Assembly: GCA_900316395.1 (NCBI GenBank)
Contig: ONCT01000014.1
Span: forward strand, 1-38,473
Length of the DNA: 38,473 bases
Source of the DNA: an uncultured Lachnospiraceae bacterium
GTDB taxonomy: Bacteria > Bacillota > Clostridia > Lachnospirales > Lachnospiraceae
Direction of reading: 5' to 3'
Positions 7,264-15,932 of this stretch are shown piece after piece; within the stretch, counting starts at the first letter, position 1; the number at the start of each line of letters is the position of its first letter. Both the position numbers and the translations under genes were made by a program. A model generated the notes under the pieces. That model saw only the letters and a program-made list of their open reading frames with translations. It made no database searches and was not told the DNA's origin.

Positions 7264-8562
7264 TTATATCTTACGATTATCAATTACTCTCTTAGCCTTG
7301 CCTTCACTTCGTTCAATAGAGCGAGGAGCAACGAGGCGAACCTTAACCTTGATTCCAAGCATATTCTTGATAGCGTCAGATAATCCCTTCTCCATTCTGT
7401 TAAGCTTAGTAAGCTCTCCAGTAAATTCCTCAGAAGGCATCTCTACTCTTACTTCACATACATCAGAATTCTTAACTCTGTCAACAACAATCTGATAATT
7501 AGGCTGATAGCCCTGTTCAATAAGAACACTTTCAATCTGTGATGGGAATACATTAACACCCTTTATAATAAGCATGTCATCACTTCTACCCATAGGCTTA
7601 CTCATTCTAATATGAGTTCTTCCGCAGGAACATGGTTCGTCATTAAGAACACATATATCCTTAGTTCTATATCTTAATAATGGAAATGCTTCTTTAGTAA
7701 TAGAAGTAAATACAAGCTCACCTTTACTTCCAACAGGAAGTGGCTCTAATGTCTCAGGGTCAACGACCTCTGCAATAAAATGATCTTCATTAATATGCAT
7801 ACCCTTTTGAGCATTACATTCATATGATACACCAGGACCTGACAACTCAGTAAGACCATATATATCATGAGCCTTGATACCAAGCATATCTTCTATAGTC
7901 TCTCTCATACCCTCTGACCATGCTTCTGCACCGAATATTCCTGCTTTAAGCTTAATCTTATCTCTGATACCTGCTTCATGAATAGATTCAGCAAGATATG
8001 CAGCATAGCTAGGTGTACAACATATAATTGTAGTTCCGAGGTCAGTCATGAATTGTAGCTGTCTTGATGTATTACCACTTGACATAGGAATTGTAAGGCA
8101 TCCCACCTTGTGACTACCACCATCAAGTCCAGCACCACCAGTAAACAAGCCATATCCATAGCATACCTGTACCACATCATCCTTAGTAGCTCCTGCAGCA
8201 ACAAGAGCACGAGATGTACAATCATTCCACAAATCAATATCGTGCTGTGTATATCCGGCAACAACTCTTCTTCCTGTTGTTCCTGATGTAGAATGAATTC
8301 TTACACAATCCTTAATTGGCCTTGCAAAAAGTCCATAAGGATAGGTCTCTCTAAGGTCATCCTTTGTTACAAATGGAAGCTTATGAAGGTCGTCTATACT
8401 CTTAATATCATCTAAAGATAGACCAATATCCTTCATTTTCTTCTTGTAATATGGTACATTATCCCATACATTACGAACCTGCTTTAGAAATCTTTCATTC
8501 TGTAATTCTTTAAGTTTGTCGCGATTCATGCATTCGATTTCTTCTTGAAAATACCTTTCCAT
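7264..8562 (-). CDS. Phenylacetate-CoA ligase-like enzyme (PaaK family)
   Basis: The 432-residue AMP-forming ligase has a PaaK-type P-loop HSTSGTTGRRV near 111, the adenylate motif YGLTELSGPGVSYEC and a C-terminal subdomain with GRSDDMLIIKGVNVFPSQIE. It should activate an aryl-acetate such as phenylacetate or indoleacetate with ATP and CoA. It follows iorAB, which makes or uses aryl-acetyl-CoA, so the pair fits aryl-acid interconversion. Hairpin element A lies in its leader. AGAAGG precedes the ATG by five bases. Confidence 0.9.
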   Translation of the reverse strand: MERYFQEEIECMNRDKLKELQNERFLKQVRNVWDNVPYYKKKMKDIGLSLDDIKSIDDLHKLPFVTKDDLRETYPYGLFARPIKDCVRIHSTSGTTGRRVVAGYTQHDIDLWNDCTSRALVAAGATKDDVVQVCYGYGLFTGGAGLDGGSHKVGCLTIPMSSGNTSRQLQFMTDLGTTIICCTPSYAAYLAESIHEAGIRDKIKLKAGIFGAEAWSEGMRETIEDMLGIKAHDIYGLTELSGPGVSYECNAQKGMHINEDHFIAEVVDPETLEPLPVGSKGELVFTSITKEAFPLLRYRTKDICVLNDEPCSCGRTHIRMSKPMGRSDDMLIIKGVNVFPSQIESVLIEQGYQPNYQIVVDRVKNSDVCEVRVEMPSEEFTGELTKLNRMEKGLSDAIKNMLGIKVKVRLVAPRSIERSEGKAKRVIDNRKI

Positions 8563-8595
8563 AATAACCTTCTTTCTTTTAAGCGTTAATTATAT

Positions 8596-8659
8596 ATTAT
8601 GCACCACAAGGCTCTACGCTCATACAGAAAATCGCTTTAGAGCCTTGTGGCTGCATAAT
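8596..8659 (-). other. Hairpin element A with conserved loop (leader of the PaaK-like gene)
   Basis: The 12-bp inner stem is 8605-8616 with 8638-8649. An unpaired base on one side and two on the other separate it from an 8-bp outer stem (8596-8603 with 8652-8659). In the transcribed direction the loop includes AGCGATTTTCTGTATGAGCG. The same loop caps two other hairpins (12739-12812 and 15511-15577) whose stems are unrelated in sequence. A TATTAT overlaps the outer stem. There is no T-run, so it is not a standard terminator. Confidence 0.85.
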
Positions 8660-8675
8660 ATTAGTTTTAAAACAT

Positions 8676-9296
8676 TTATGATAATGCATCCATAATAAGA
8701 CCACCAATACGATCTAACACAGTCACTCCACCATGTCTGCCATATTCAAATGCTCTTAAGTTCATTTCAACGAACTTCTCCTTAACGCAGCTTCTTATTG
8801 CTTCATGCCATTCTTCTACAGTAAAATCATAATGGTTAGACAGATGACCAAGTAGAACAATGTTAACACATTTTGAAGAACCAGCTTCATTAGCAAGACT
8901 TAGCGCATCAAAAGCATCAAGCTTAACGCCCATGTCCTTTAGCTTCTTCTCAATATCCTCTGGATACTTAGCACTACCAGTAATAACAGGCATAGGATTA
9001 ATCTGTTGTGTGTTAGTAACAAGAACACCATCCTTAGACAGATATTCAACCCATCTTGCAGCCTCTAATAATTCAAATGAAATAATTACATCTGCCTCAC
9101 CTTTATCTACTATAGGAGAATAAACCTTGTCGCCATATCTAACATATGTTACAACACTTCCACCTCTCTGAGACATACCATGTACTTCAGAAACCTTTAC
9201 ATCATAATTCTTAGTTAAGAATAGTTTTCCAAGTATCTTACTAGCAAGTAGTGTTCCCTGACCGCCAACACCAACAATCATTATATTCTTAGTCAT
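8676..9296 (-). CDS. iorB: Indolepyruvate ferredoxin oxidoreductase, beta subunit
   Basis: This is the gamma/beta-type subunit of the 2-oxoacid:ferredoxin oxidoreductase family (GVGGQGTLLASKILG near residue 9, then EVHGMSQRGGSVVT). With IorA it oxidises aryl-pyruvates to aryl-acetyl-CoA plus CO2, or runs in reverse with reduced ferredoxin. I chose the ATG at 9296 rather than the more upstream start at 9326, because AGGAGG lies six bases before it and MTKNIMIVGVGGQG matches family N-termini. That gives 206 residues and an 8-base overlap with iorA. Confidence 0.93.
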   Translation of the reverse strand: MTKNIMIVGVGGQGTLLASKILGKLFLTKNYDVKVSEVHGMSQRGGSVVTYVRYGDKVYSPIVDKGEADVIISFELLEAARWVEYLSKDGVLVTNTQQINPMPVITGSAKYPEDIEKKLKDMGVKLDAFDALSLANEAGSSKCVNIVLLGHLSNHYDFTVEEWHEAIRSCVKEKFVEMNLRAFEYGRHGGVTVLDRIGGLIMDALS

Positions 9297-11040
9297 CTTG
9301 GGCCTCCTTTCTAAGTGGTAAAGCACCTAATTTACACATTTGACCACACACTCCGCAGCCAACGCAAAGTGTTTCATCAACATGAGCTTTACCCTTAACC
9401 ATACTAATAGCTGGACAACCAATTCTCATACATGCCTGACAGCCAACACATTTCTCAGTATCACATTCAATTGGTCCAGGATGCTTAACATTCTTAAGAA
9501 GTGCACAAGGTCTTCTTGAAATAATAACTGAAGGCTCCATAGCATCTAATTCATCAATGATAACATGCTCACATTCTTTAATATCATAAGGGTCAACTAC
9601 TCTAACTCTCTTAATTCCAATACTCTTACATAAATCCTCAAGACATACCTTACCAGCTGGATCGCCCTTAAGATTAATTCCTGTTGTAGGATTCTGTTGA
9701 TGACCTGTCATACCTGTAATAGAATTATCAAGAATAATTACAGTTGAATTAGATTCATTATATGCAATGTTAATTAGACCTGTTACTCCAGAATGCATAA
9801 ATGTTGAATCACCAATTACTGCTACTGTATTATTAGCAAGCTCTGGTCTTGCCTTATTAAATCCATGAATTCCTGATACACTTGCGCCCATACATACAGT
9901 TGAATCAAGTGCATTAAGTGGTGGCATTGCACCAAGTGTATAGCATCCAATATCACCATGAACAGTTATATTTCTGTTATGAAGCACATAGAATATTCCT
10001 CTATGAGGACATCCAGCACAAAGTGCAGGTGGACGAGCAGGAACCTCCTCTTCAAATGTGAATGGAACCTCCTTCTTAATATCAAAGGCATTAGCAATAA
10101 TAGTCTGAGAGAATTCACCAAGATTAGTAAACTTATCTTTACCAATTGGTCTAAGACCAATCTTATTACAATGCTCTTCAATTATTCCATCTAATTCCTC
10201 AACAACTACTAGATTCTTAACCTTCTCGTTGAAATCAAGAATCTTCTTAACAGGAAGTGGATTAATGAGTCCAATTTTTAGGACAGGGTATTTATCCTCA
10301 AATACTTCCTTAACATATTGATAACTAGTAGAGCTTGTAATGAAACCATACTCATTATCTTTACCATTTTCTTCTCTGTTTATATCACAGCTTTCTGCCC
10401 ACTCTCTTAAATCCTCAAGACGCTTCTCAACAATAGGATGCTTCTTGATAGCATTAGCAGGTGTCATAATATATTTGCCAGGATTCTTCTCATATTCAAC
10501 AGTATCCTTAGCTACTCTATCCTCTAATTCAACAACACTCTGGCAATGAGCAACTCTGGTACACATCTTAAGAAGAACCGGAGTATCAAACTTCTCTGAT
10601 AATTCAAAAGCAAGCTTAGTAAACTCTTTACTCTCTGCAGCATCAGAAGGCTCAACCATAGGTACCTTAGATGCAATTGCATAATGTCTTGAATCCTGCT
10701 CATTTTGAGAAGAATGCATTCCAGGATCATCAGCAACACCAATAATCATACCTGCATTAACACCTGTATAGCTTAATGTAAATAGCGGATCAGCCGCCAC
10801 ATTAAGACCTACATGCTTCATTCCACAAAATGACCTTTTTCCGCCGAAGCTTGCACCAAATGCAGACTCCATTGCAACCTTCTCATTAGGTGCCCATTCT
10901 GCATAGATTTCATCGTATTTTGCAGCAAATTCTGTTATCTCAGTACTAGGTGTGCCAGGATAACTAGAAACAAATTCACAGCCAGCTTCATATAAGCCTC
11001 GTGCAGCTGCTTCATTTCCTAACATTAGTTTCTTAGACAT
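9289..11040 (-). CDS. iorA: Indolepyruvate ferredoxin oxidoreductase, alpha subunit
   Basis: The 583-residue catalytic subunit begins with LGNEAAARGLYEAG and has the pyrimidine-binding SSYPGTPSTE. A CPHRG motif near 340 and the thiamine-diphosphate site GDIGCYTLG through GDSTFMHSG follow, with DNSITGMTGHQ. Two [4Fe-4S] ferredoxin motifs are at the C-terminus (cysteines between about 526 and 569; CVGCQACMRIGC and CVGCGVCGQMC). All motifs are intact. GGAGG lies six bases before the ATG. The AMP-dependent ligase gene is 31 bases upstream. Confidence 0.96.
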   Translation of the reverse strand: MSKKLMLGNEAAARGLYEAGCEFVSSYPGTPSTEITEFAAKYDEIYAEWAPNEKVAMESAFGASFGGKRSFCGMKHVGLNVAADPLFTLSYTGVNAGMIIGVADDPGMHSSQNEQDSRHYAIASKVPMVEPSDAAESKEFTKLAFELSEKFDTPVLLKMCTRVAHCQSVVELEDRVAKDTVEYEKNPGKYIMTPANAIKKHPIVEKRLEDLREWAESCDINREENGKDNEYGFITSSTSYQYVKEVFEDKYPVLKIGLINPLPVKKILDFNEKVKNLVVVEELDGIIEEHCNKIGLRPIGKDKFTNLGEFSQTIIANAFDIKKEVPFTFEEEVPARPPALCAGCPHRGIFYVLHNRNITVHGDIGCYTLGAMPPLNALDSTVCMGASVSGIHGFNKARPELANNTVAVIGDSTFMHSGVTGLINIAYNESNSTVIILDNSITGMTGHQQNPTTGINLKGDPAGKVCLEDLCKSIGIKRVRVVDPYDIKECEHVIIDELDAMEPSVIISRRPCALLKNVKHPGPIECDTEKCVGCQACMRIGCPAISMVKGKAHVDETLCVGCGVCGQMCKLGALPLRKEAQDD

Positions 11041-11071
11041 ATCATTCCTCCATATATTATGTAATGCTTAA

Positions 11072-12715
11072 TTAGCTTTTTATCTGAGCCTCTACTAGTG
11101 GCATATCACAGTATCTCTCGCGAAGAACTGGTTTCTCTATCTTACCAGTTGGATTACGAGGTATATCTGCAAAGATAATCTTTCTAGGCCTCTTGTATCT
11201 AGGAAGCTCTAAGCAGAACTTATTAATCTCATCTTCACTTGATTCTACATTAGGCTTAAGTTCAATAATTGCAGCTGAAATCTCACCTAGTCTTGCATCA
11301 GGAAGACCTATGACAGCAACATCCTTAATCTTATCATTAGCACGAAGGAAGTCTTCAATCTGAACAGGATAGATATTCTCACCACCTGATATTATTACAT
11401 CCTTCTTTCTATCAACTAAGTAAATAAAGCCATCCTCATCTTCCTTGGCCATATCACCAGTCCAAAGCCATTCGCCCTTAAGAATCTCATCAGTGGCTTC
11501 CTTGTTCTTGTAGTAGCCAACCATTACTCCAGGGCCTTTGACTGCAAGCTCTCCAACTTCACCCTTATTAACCTCAGTTCCGTCCTCTCTTACAATCTTA
11601 GCTTCCCAATGATAGCCTGGTTTACCAATTGCTCCAACCTTATGCACATTTTCAACACCAAGATGAACACAACCAGGTCCAAGTGATTCAGAAAGTCCAT
11701 AATTAGTATCGTATTTGTGATGTGGGAAATACTTCTTCCATCTCTTAATAAGACTTGGTGGAACAGGCTGTGCACCAATATGCATAAGTCTCCATTGGTC
11801 TGTAAGATGATGTTCAAGGTCAATCCTTCCATCGTCTATCGCATCTAATATATCCTGAGCCCATGGCACAAGTAGCCATACAATTGTACATTTCTCCTCA
11901 GTTACAGTTCTAAGAATCCATTCTGGCTTTACACCCTTAAGAATTACAGCCTTAGAACCTGTTATAAGAGAACCAAACCAATGCATCTTAGCTCCTGTAT
12001 GATACAAAGGAGGTATACAAAGGAAAACATCATCCTGCGTCTGACCATGATGATTAGCCTCCGTCTCACAAGAAGCAACAAGAGCACTATGCTTATGAAG
12101 AATCGCTTTAGGAAATCCTGTTGTTCCAGAAGAGAAATAAATAGCAGCGATATCATCCTCATGTAATTCAATTGGAAGTCTCTCTGTTGAAGCATATGCT
12201 GCAAGCTTGGTTAAATCTTCTGCATAATCAGGACAATCCTTTTCAAAACCAACATAGAATTGAAGTTTAGTCTTCTCAAGGGAATCATGTATTGGATTCA
12301 TTCTCTCAACAAATTCTGGTCCAAAAATAAGTATCTCAATATCAGCCAGGTCACAACAATACTCGATTTCATCACTTGCATATCTAAAGTTAAGTGGTAC
12401 AACGACACATCCTGCTTTAAGAATACCAAAATAGATTGGTAGCCATTCTATACAATTCATCATAAGAATACCTACCTTGGTTCCTCTCTTAACATTTCTT
12501 GTAAGAAGGAAATTACCAACTCTATTGGCCATTCTATCAAATCTGCGCCATGTCATAGAGCGTCGATAAGGCATGCCCGGAAGAGCCAGTTCTATAAGGC
12601 TGGCTTCACGCCATGTCTGAGCGTTGTCCCTTTCTTCAGTTGGATTAATTTCTACTAATGCCTCTTCATGTGCACGATATCTGGCATTTCTTTCTAGAAA
12701 ATCTGTAATTACCAT
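11072..12715 (-). CDS. AMP-dependent acyl/aryl-CoA synthetase
   Basis: The 547-residue adenylate-forming enzyme has the P-loop-like motif FSSGTTGFPKAI near 192, NYGLSESLG, the hinge string LWTGDMAKEDEDGFIYLVDR with DRKKDVIISGGENIYP, and a C-terminal catalytic lysine in NPTGKIEK. The family includes medium-chain, long-chain and aryl-CoA ligases; the substrate cannot be read from sequence. As the first gene of the ior operon it may activate an aryl or branched acid. Its start has AGAGG five bases upstream. Hairpin element B and a TATAAT box lie in the 131-base region before it. Confidence 0.92.
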   Translation of the reverse strand: MVITDFLERNARYRAHEEALVEINPTEERDNAQTWREASLIELALPGMPYRRSMTWRRFDRMANRVGNFLLTRNVKRGTKVGILMMNCIEWLPIYFGILKAGCVVVPLNFRYASDEIEYCCDLADIEILIFGPEFVERMNPIHDSLEKTKLQFYVGFEKDCPDYAEDLTKLAAYASTERLPIELHEDDIAAIYFSSGTTGFPKAILHKHSALVASCETEANHHGQTQDDVFLCIPPLYHTGAKMHWFGSLITGSKAVILKGVKPEWILRTVTEEKCTIVWLLVPWAQDILDAIDDGRIDLEHHLTDQWRLMHIGAQPVPPSLIKRWKKYFPHHKYDTNYGLSESLGPGCVHLGVENVHKVGAIGKPGYHWEAKIVREDGTEVNKGEVGELAVKGPGVMVGYYKNKEATDEILKGEWLWTGDMAKEDEDGFIYLVDRKKDVIISGGENIYPVQIEDFLRANDKIKDVAVIGLPDARLGEISAAIIELKPNVESSEDEINKFCLELPRYKRPRKIIFADIPRNPTGKIEKPVLRERYCDMPLVEAQIKS

Positions 12716-12738
12716 AAGTTACCTCTTTATAATTCTTT

Positions 12739-12812
12739 ATTATGCTTTACACTTTAGGTCGTCTCGCTCATACAGAAAATCGCTTAGACGACCTAAAGCT
12801 GTAAAGCATTAT
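12739..12812 (-). other. Hairpin element B with conserved loop (leader of the acyl-CoA synthetase gene)
   Basis: The 13-bp inner stem is 12752-12764 with 12786-12798. As in element A, one base opposes two before an outer stem (12739-12750 with 12801-12812, one mismatch). The loop, 12765-12785, is identical to that of element A, whereas the inner stems (CTTTAGGTCGTCT here, CACAAGGCTCTA there) are unrelated. Pairing is kept by changes on both sides, which argues for selection on the fold. Confidence 0.88.
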
Positions 12813-12813
12813 A
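12808..12813 (-). promoter_or_regulatory. -10 box of the acyl-CoA synthetase/ior operon
   Basis: A perfect TATAAT on the minus strand overlaps the first bases of hairpin element B. No good -35 box is visible 17 bases upstream. Transcription would begin near the asymmetric internal loop of the hairpin, so the mRNA could start with the inner stem-loop. Confidence 0.45.
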
Positions 12814-12846
12814 CTTAAATAATTTGTACCACAAAATATTTATAAT

Positions 12847-14826
12847 CTATTGATTATCATCCTTAGGAAGTTCTTGTCTGATTTCTTTAGTACGGATTTC
12901 CTTAGTGATTTGAGTGATAAATTCGTCTAATGGCTTAACGCCTTCATCCCCTGCGAAGCGGCTTCGAACTGATACTGTTTTATCATCACGCTCCTTCTCG
13001 CCTACAACTATCATATATGGTAGCTTGTTAAGGCGGGCTTCACGAATCTTGAATCCAATCTTCTCTGCTCTGTTATCAACAGTTGTTAAGATTCCATTTT
13101 TCTTAAGCTCTGCTTCTACTTCCATAGCGTAATCAGCGTATTTCTCAGAGATAGGAAGGACTCTAACCTGCTCAGGACATAGCCATGTTGGGAATTTGCC
13201 TGCGTATTTCTCAATTAACCAAGCTAGCGTTCTCTCGTAGGAACCAATTGACGAACGATGGATTATTCCTGGGCGGACCTTGTCGCCATTCTCATCAATG
13301 TAATATAAGTCAAATAGTTCAGCATTATACTCATCCCACTGAACAGTTATAACTGTATCATCCTTACCATATACATTCTTAGCATTAATATCTACTTTAG
13401 GACCATAGAAGGCAGCCTCTCCTTCTGCTTCATAGAAGTCAATGTCTAATTCATTAAGGATATCTCTCATATGCTGCTGAGTTTTCTCCCAAGTCTCAGC
13501 ATCACCGATGTATTTGTCAGTATTATTAGGATCCCACTTAGACAAACGATATGTTACATCCTCTTCAACACCAAGTGTCTCCATTACATATTTTGCAAGG
13601 GCAAGACATCCCTTGAACTCTTCAACCATCTGGTCTGGTCTTACTATCAAATGACCTTCAGACAATGTAAATTGTCTTACACGAGTAAGTCCATGCATCT
13701 CACCTGAGTCTTCATTTCTAAAAAGTGTAGAAGTCTCTGAATAGCGATGTGGCATGTCTCTATAGCTATGAGGTGTAGCCTTGAATACATAGTATTGGAA
13801 AGGACATGTCATAGGACGAAGAGCTAGCATCTTATCCTCATTATCAACATCCTTAGGATCAGGAATAACGAACATTCCATCCTTATAATGATACCAATGC
13901 TGTGACTGCTTAAATAAATCAGGCTTTGCCATAAATGGAGTCTTAGTTCTCTCATATCCCCACTCATTATCCTCTAAATCCTCAATCCAGCGAATAAGAG
14001 TCTGCATAATCCTATTACCCTTAGGCATAAGAAGTGGAAGACCCTGACCAATAACATCAACTGTAGTAAATAACTCCATCTCACGACCAAGCTTATTATG
14101 GTCTCTCATCTTAATATCCTCAAGATGGTCAAGATGTGCCTTCAATTCATCCTTACTAGCATAGGCTGTTCCATATATTCTTGTAAGCATTTTATTATGC
14201 TCATCACCTCTCCAGTATGCACCTGAAGATGATAAGAGTTTGAATGCCTTAATAAGCTTAGTATTAACAAGATGAGGTCCAGCACAAAGGTCAACAAAGT
14301 CATCCTCACCCTGTCTATAGAATGAAATAGTTGCATCCTCTGGCAAATCATTAATAAGCTCTACCTTATATGGCTCATTTCTATCTTCCATGAACTTAAC
14401 AGCCTCAGCTCTTTCAAGCTCAAATCTCTCGAACTTAGGCTTAGACTTAATAATCTTCTTCATCTCTGCTTCAATCTTATCTAAGTCTTCTCTTGTAAAT
14501 GGCTCTGTGTCAAAATCATAATAGAAGCCATCTTCAATTGAAGGACCAATTGCAAGCTTTGCATCTGGTCTAATCTTCTTAACAGCTTCCGCCATAATAT
14601 GAGAGCATGTATGACGAAGAGCAGAAAGTCCCTCTTTATCTCTTGATGTAAGTATAGAGAGATTACAGTCTGAATCTATTGTAGTTCGAAGGTCTTTAAC
14701 CTCTCCATCCACCTCAATTGCGCATGCATTTCTAGCAAGTCCTTCACTAATATCCATTGCAATATCAAGGCCTGTCATTTTACCTTCATATTCTTTTTTT
14801 GAACCGTCTTTTAATGTAATAATCAT
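12847..14826 (-). CDS. thrS: Threonyl-tRNA synthetase
   Basis: The 659-residue class II synthetase contains an N-terminal TGS domain (1-60), the editing domain with HTCSHIMAEAV, the catalytic core with MTCPFQYYVFK and RNEDSGEMHGLTRVRQF, FYGPKVDI, and a C-terminal anticodon-binding domain (PEQVRVLPISEKY onward). The motif 2 region reads RQFTLSEGH instead of the common RGFTQDDAH, a variant I associate with clostridial ThrRS. GGGAGA precedes the ATG. Only 41 bases separate it from the SEC-C gene upstream, and there is no T-box leader, unlike many Firmicute thrS genes. Confidence 0.97.
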   Translation of the reverse strand: MIITLKDGSKKEYEGKMTGLDIAMDISEGLARNACAIEVDGEVKDLRTTIDSDCNLSILTSRDKEGLSALRHTCSHIMAEAVKKIRPDAKLAIGPSIEDGFYYDFDTEPFTREDLDKIEAEMKKIIKSKPKFERFELERAEAVKFMEDRNEPYKVELINDLPEDATISFYRQGEDDFVDLCAGPHLVNTKLIKAFKLLSSSGAYWRGDEHNKMLTRIYGTAYASKDELKAHLDHLEDIKMRDHNKLGREMELFTTVDVIGQGLPLLMPKGNRIMQTLIRWIEDLEDNEWGYERTKTPFMAKPDLFKQSQHWYHYKDGMFVIPDPKDVDNEDKMLALRPMTCPFQYYVFKATPHSYRDMPHRYSETSTLFRNEDSGEMHGLTRVRQFTLSEGHLIVRPDQMVEEFKGCLALAKYVMETLGVEEDVTYRLSKWDPNNTDKYIGDAETWEKTQQHMRDILNELDIDFYEAEGEAAFYGPKVDINAKNVYGKDDTVITVQWDEYNAELFDLYYIDENGDKVRPGIIHRSSIGSYERTLAWLIEKYAGKFPTWLCPEQVRVLPISEKYADYAMEVEAELKKNGILTTVDNRAEKIGFKIREARLNKLPYMIVVGEKERDDKTVSVRSRFAGDEGVKPLDEFITQITKEIRTKEIRQELPKDDNQ

Positions 14827-14867
14827 TATTAATCTCCCTTATAAATCAATTTCTATATGTATAAAAA

Positions 14868-15368
14868 CTATCTGCCGCAGCATTTCTTATACTTCTTACC
14901 ACTACCACATGGACATGGATCGTTTCTTCCCACCTTCTTATCTGATACAAATGTGTGAGCACGCTTCTGGTCCATAATAAGACTCTTCCTAGTATCAGCA
15001 TCGAATATATCATCCCACTGTGGAAGTGTATATAACCACTCAGCCTTGGCATCAACCATGTTTCTAAATAGCTTCTCATTATCAAAATCAATAGTAACCT
15101 CTGTATCTTCCTTCATCTCTTCAATAGGATTAGGAGTAACTAGGCTATCATTGATTCCATCTAAGAATCCAACAAATGTTAATACCTCTAAATCGTATTG
15201 TTTAGCAAGGTCAGCAACTGTTCCCTTTACAACTTCATCAGGATTAGCTAACAGCTTCTCATACACCTTCTTTTCTTCTTCAAAATACTGATTCCAAAAG
15301 CTCTGTGCAGATACCTGGTCCGTCTGAGATTCGTATGCTACATTTCTCCATGTCTCTAATAGTGTCAT
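14868..15368 (-). CDS. SEC-C motif protein
   Basis: The 166-residue protein has an acidic, helical body without a recognisable enzyme motif and ends in a SEC-C zinc-binding tail ([13 protein letters not shown], about 152-164), the motif first known from the end of SecA. Stand-alone proteins of this kind are common in Lachnospiraceae and have no assigned role. GGAGA lies about seven bases before the ATG. It is the promoter-proximal gene of the thrS transcript. Confidence 0.85.
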   Translation of the reverse strand: MTLLETWRNVAYESQTDQVSAQSFWNQYFEEEKKVYEKLLANPDEVVKGTVADLAKQYDLEVLTFVGFLDGINDSLVTPNPIEEMKEDTEVTIDFDNEKLFRNMVDAKAEWLYTLPQWDDIFDADTRKSLIMDQKRAHTFVSDKKVGRNDPCPCGSGKKYKKCCGR

Positions 15369-15416
15369 TTATATTCTCTCCTTATAATTCTAATTTCTGC
15401 AATATACAACTTACTT

Positions 15417-15445
15417 ATTATAACAAAAAAGTTGCATAAACTCAA
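15417..15445 (-). promoter_or_regulatory. Promoter of the SEC-C/thrS transcript
   Basis: TTGAGT (15445-15440) and TATAAT (15422-15417) are separated by 17 bases on the minus strand. A 6-bp inverted repeat (CAACTT 15407-15412, AAGTTG 15429-15434) brackets the -10 box and could be an operator. Confidence 0.7.
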
Positions 15446-15463
15446 AAAATACCTAAGAAAATA

Positions 15464-15492
15464 TTGCTTTTTTATAATAAACCAATTATATT
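15464..15492 (+). promoter_or_regulatory. Promoter of the small membrane protein at 15608
   Basis: TTGCTT (15464-15469) and TATATT (15487-15492) have a 17-base spacer. Transcription from here, near 15499, would place the whole of hairpin element C in the 5' untranslated region of the gene at 15608. Confidence 0.55.
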
Positions 15493-15510
15493 CTTATATA
15501 ACAGTTAATA

Positions 15511-15577
15511 ATTTCTACTTAGATATATCAGTTAAGCGATTTTCTTTATGAGCGTACTGATATATCTAAGTAGAAAT
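15511..15577 (+). other. Hairpin element C with conserved loop (leader of the small membrane protein gene)
   Basis: A perfect 22-bp stem (15511-15532 with 15556-15577) carries a 23-base loop whose core AGCGATTTTCTTTATGAGCG differs by one base from elements A and B. It is on the opposite strand to those two but has the same orientation relative to the downstream gene. The stem sequence is unrelated to A and B and lacks their internal loop. Confidence 0.88.
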
Positions 15578-15607
15578 ACAATTAGCACTAATGAAAGGAT
15601 TATTACT

Positions 15608-15826
15608 ATGGTGAAAAGAATACTAGCTATTATAGCAATAATATTACTTGTGGGAATGTACGCTTCTACTCTAGTTGTCGCTTTAATTGGCGGGCCAAAT
15701 GTAATGACATATCTTGGAGCCTCAATTGCAGCCACATTAATCATACCTGTATTGTTATTCTGTGGAATTGAAATAGCCAAGAAAATCAAAGAGAAAAAAG
15801 AAGAAAATGATAATATGTTTAAATAA
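15608..15826 (+). CDS. Small membrane protein (72 aa)
   Basis: The protein begins MVKRILAIIAIILLVG, has two hydrophobic segments (about 4-27 and 36-54) and ends in a charged tail (KKIKEKKEE). The start at 15608 is preferred over the upstream ATG at 15548 because AAAGGA lies nine bases before it, while the longer form would be translated from within hairpin element C. No family function is known to me. Confidence 0.75.
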   Translation: MVKRILAIIAIILLVGMYASTLVVALIGGPNVMTYLGASIAATLIIPVLLFCGIEIAKKIKEKKEENDNMFK

Positions 15827-15845
15827 TTAATTATTAAGAATATAA

Positions 15846-15905
15846 AAGGCTTCAAGCTCCTGTCAGGGCATTTTACCCAGAACAGATGCTTGAAGCCTTA
15901 TTTTT
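15846..15905. terminator. Bidirectional terminator hairpin between converging genes
   Basis: AAGGCTTCAAGC (15846-15857) pairs perfectly with 15888-15899. The loop can fold further (CTGT with ACAG, GGG with CCC). A T-run follows on the plus strand (ATTTTT, 15900-15905) and TTTTATA follows on the minus strand. It sits between the small membrane protein gene and the ABC permease gene, which end toward each other. Confidence 0.8.
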
Positions 15906-15932
15906 ATACTTTCTTATATGTTGTAATTCATA

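Noticed and set aside
12100..12125. Possible further copy of the hairpin loop (AATCGCTTTAGG)
   Set aside because: Only a few bases match; it lies within conserved coding sequence and has no flanking stem.
14827..14867. T-box riboswitch expected before thrS
   Set aside because: Only 41 bases separate thrS from the SEC-C gene, and no T-box sequence or terminator hairpin is present there or before the SEC-C gene.
15532..15855. 107-codon hydrophobic open frame on the minus strand
   Set aside because: It mirrors the small membrane protein on the plus strand and would start inside the terminator; no ribosome binding site was seen.
15846..15899. Fourth member of the conserved-loop hairpin family
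   Set aside because: Its loop has no match to the AGCGATTTTC core, and T-runs plus converging genes make it an ordinary terminator.
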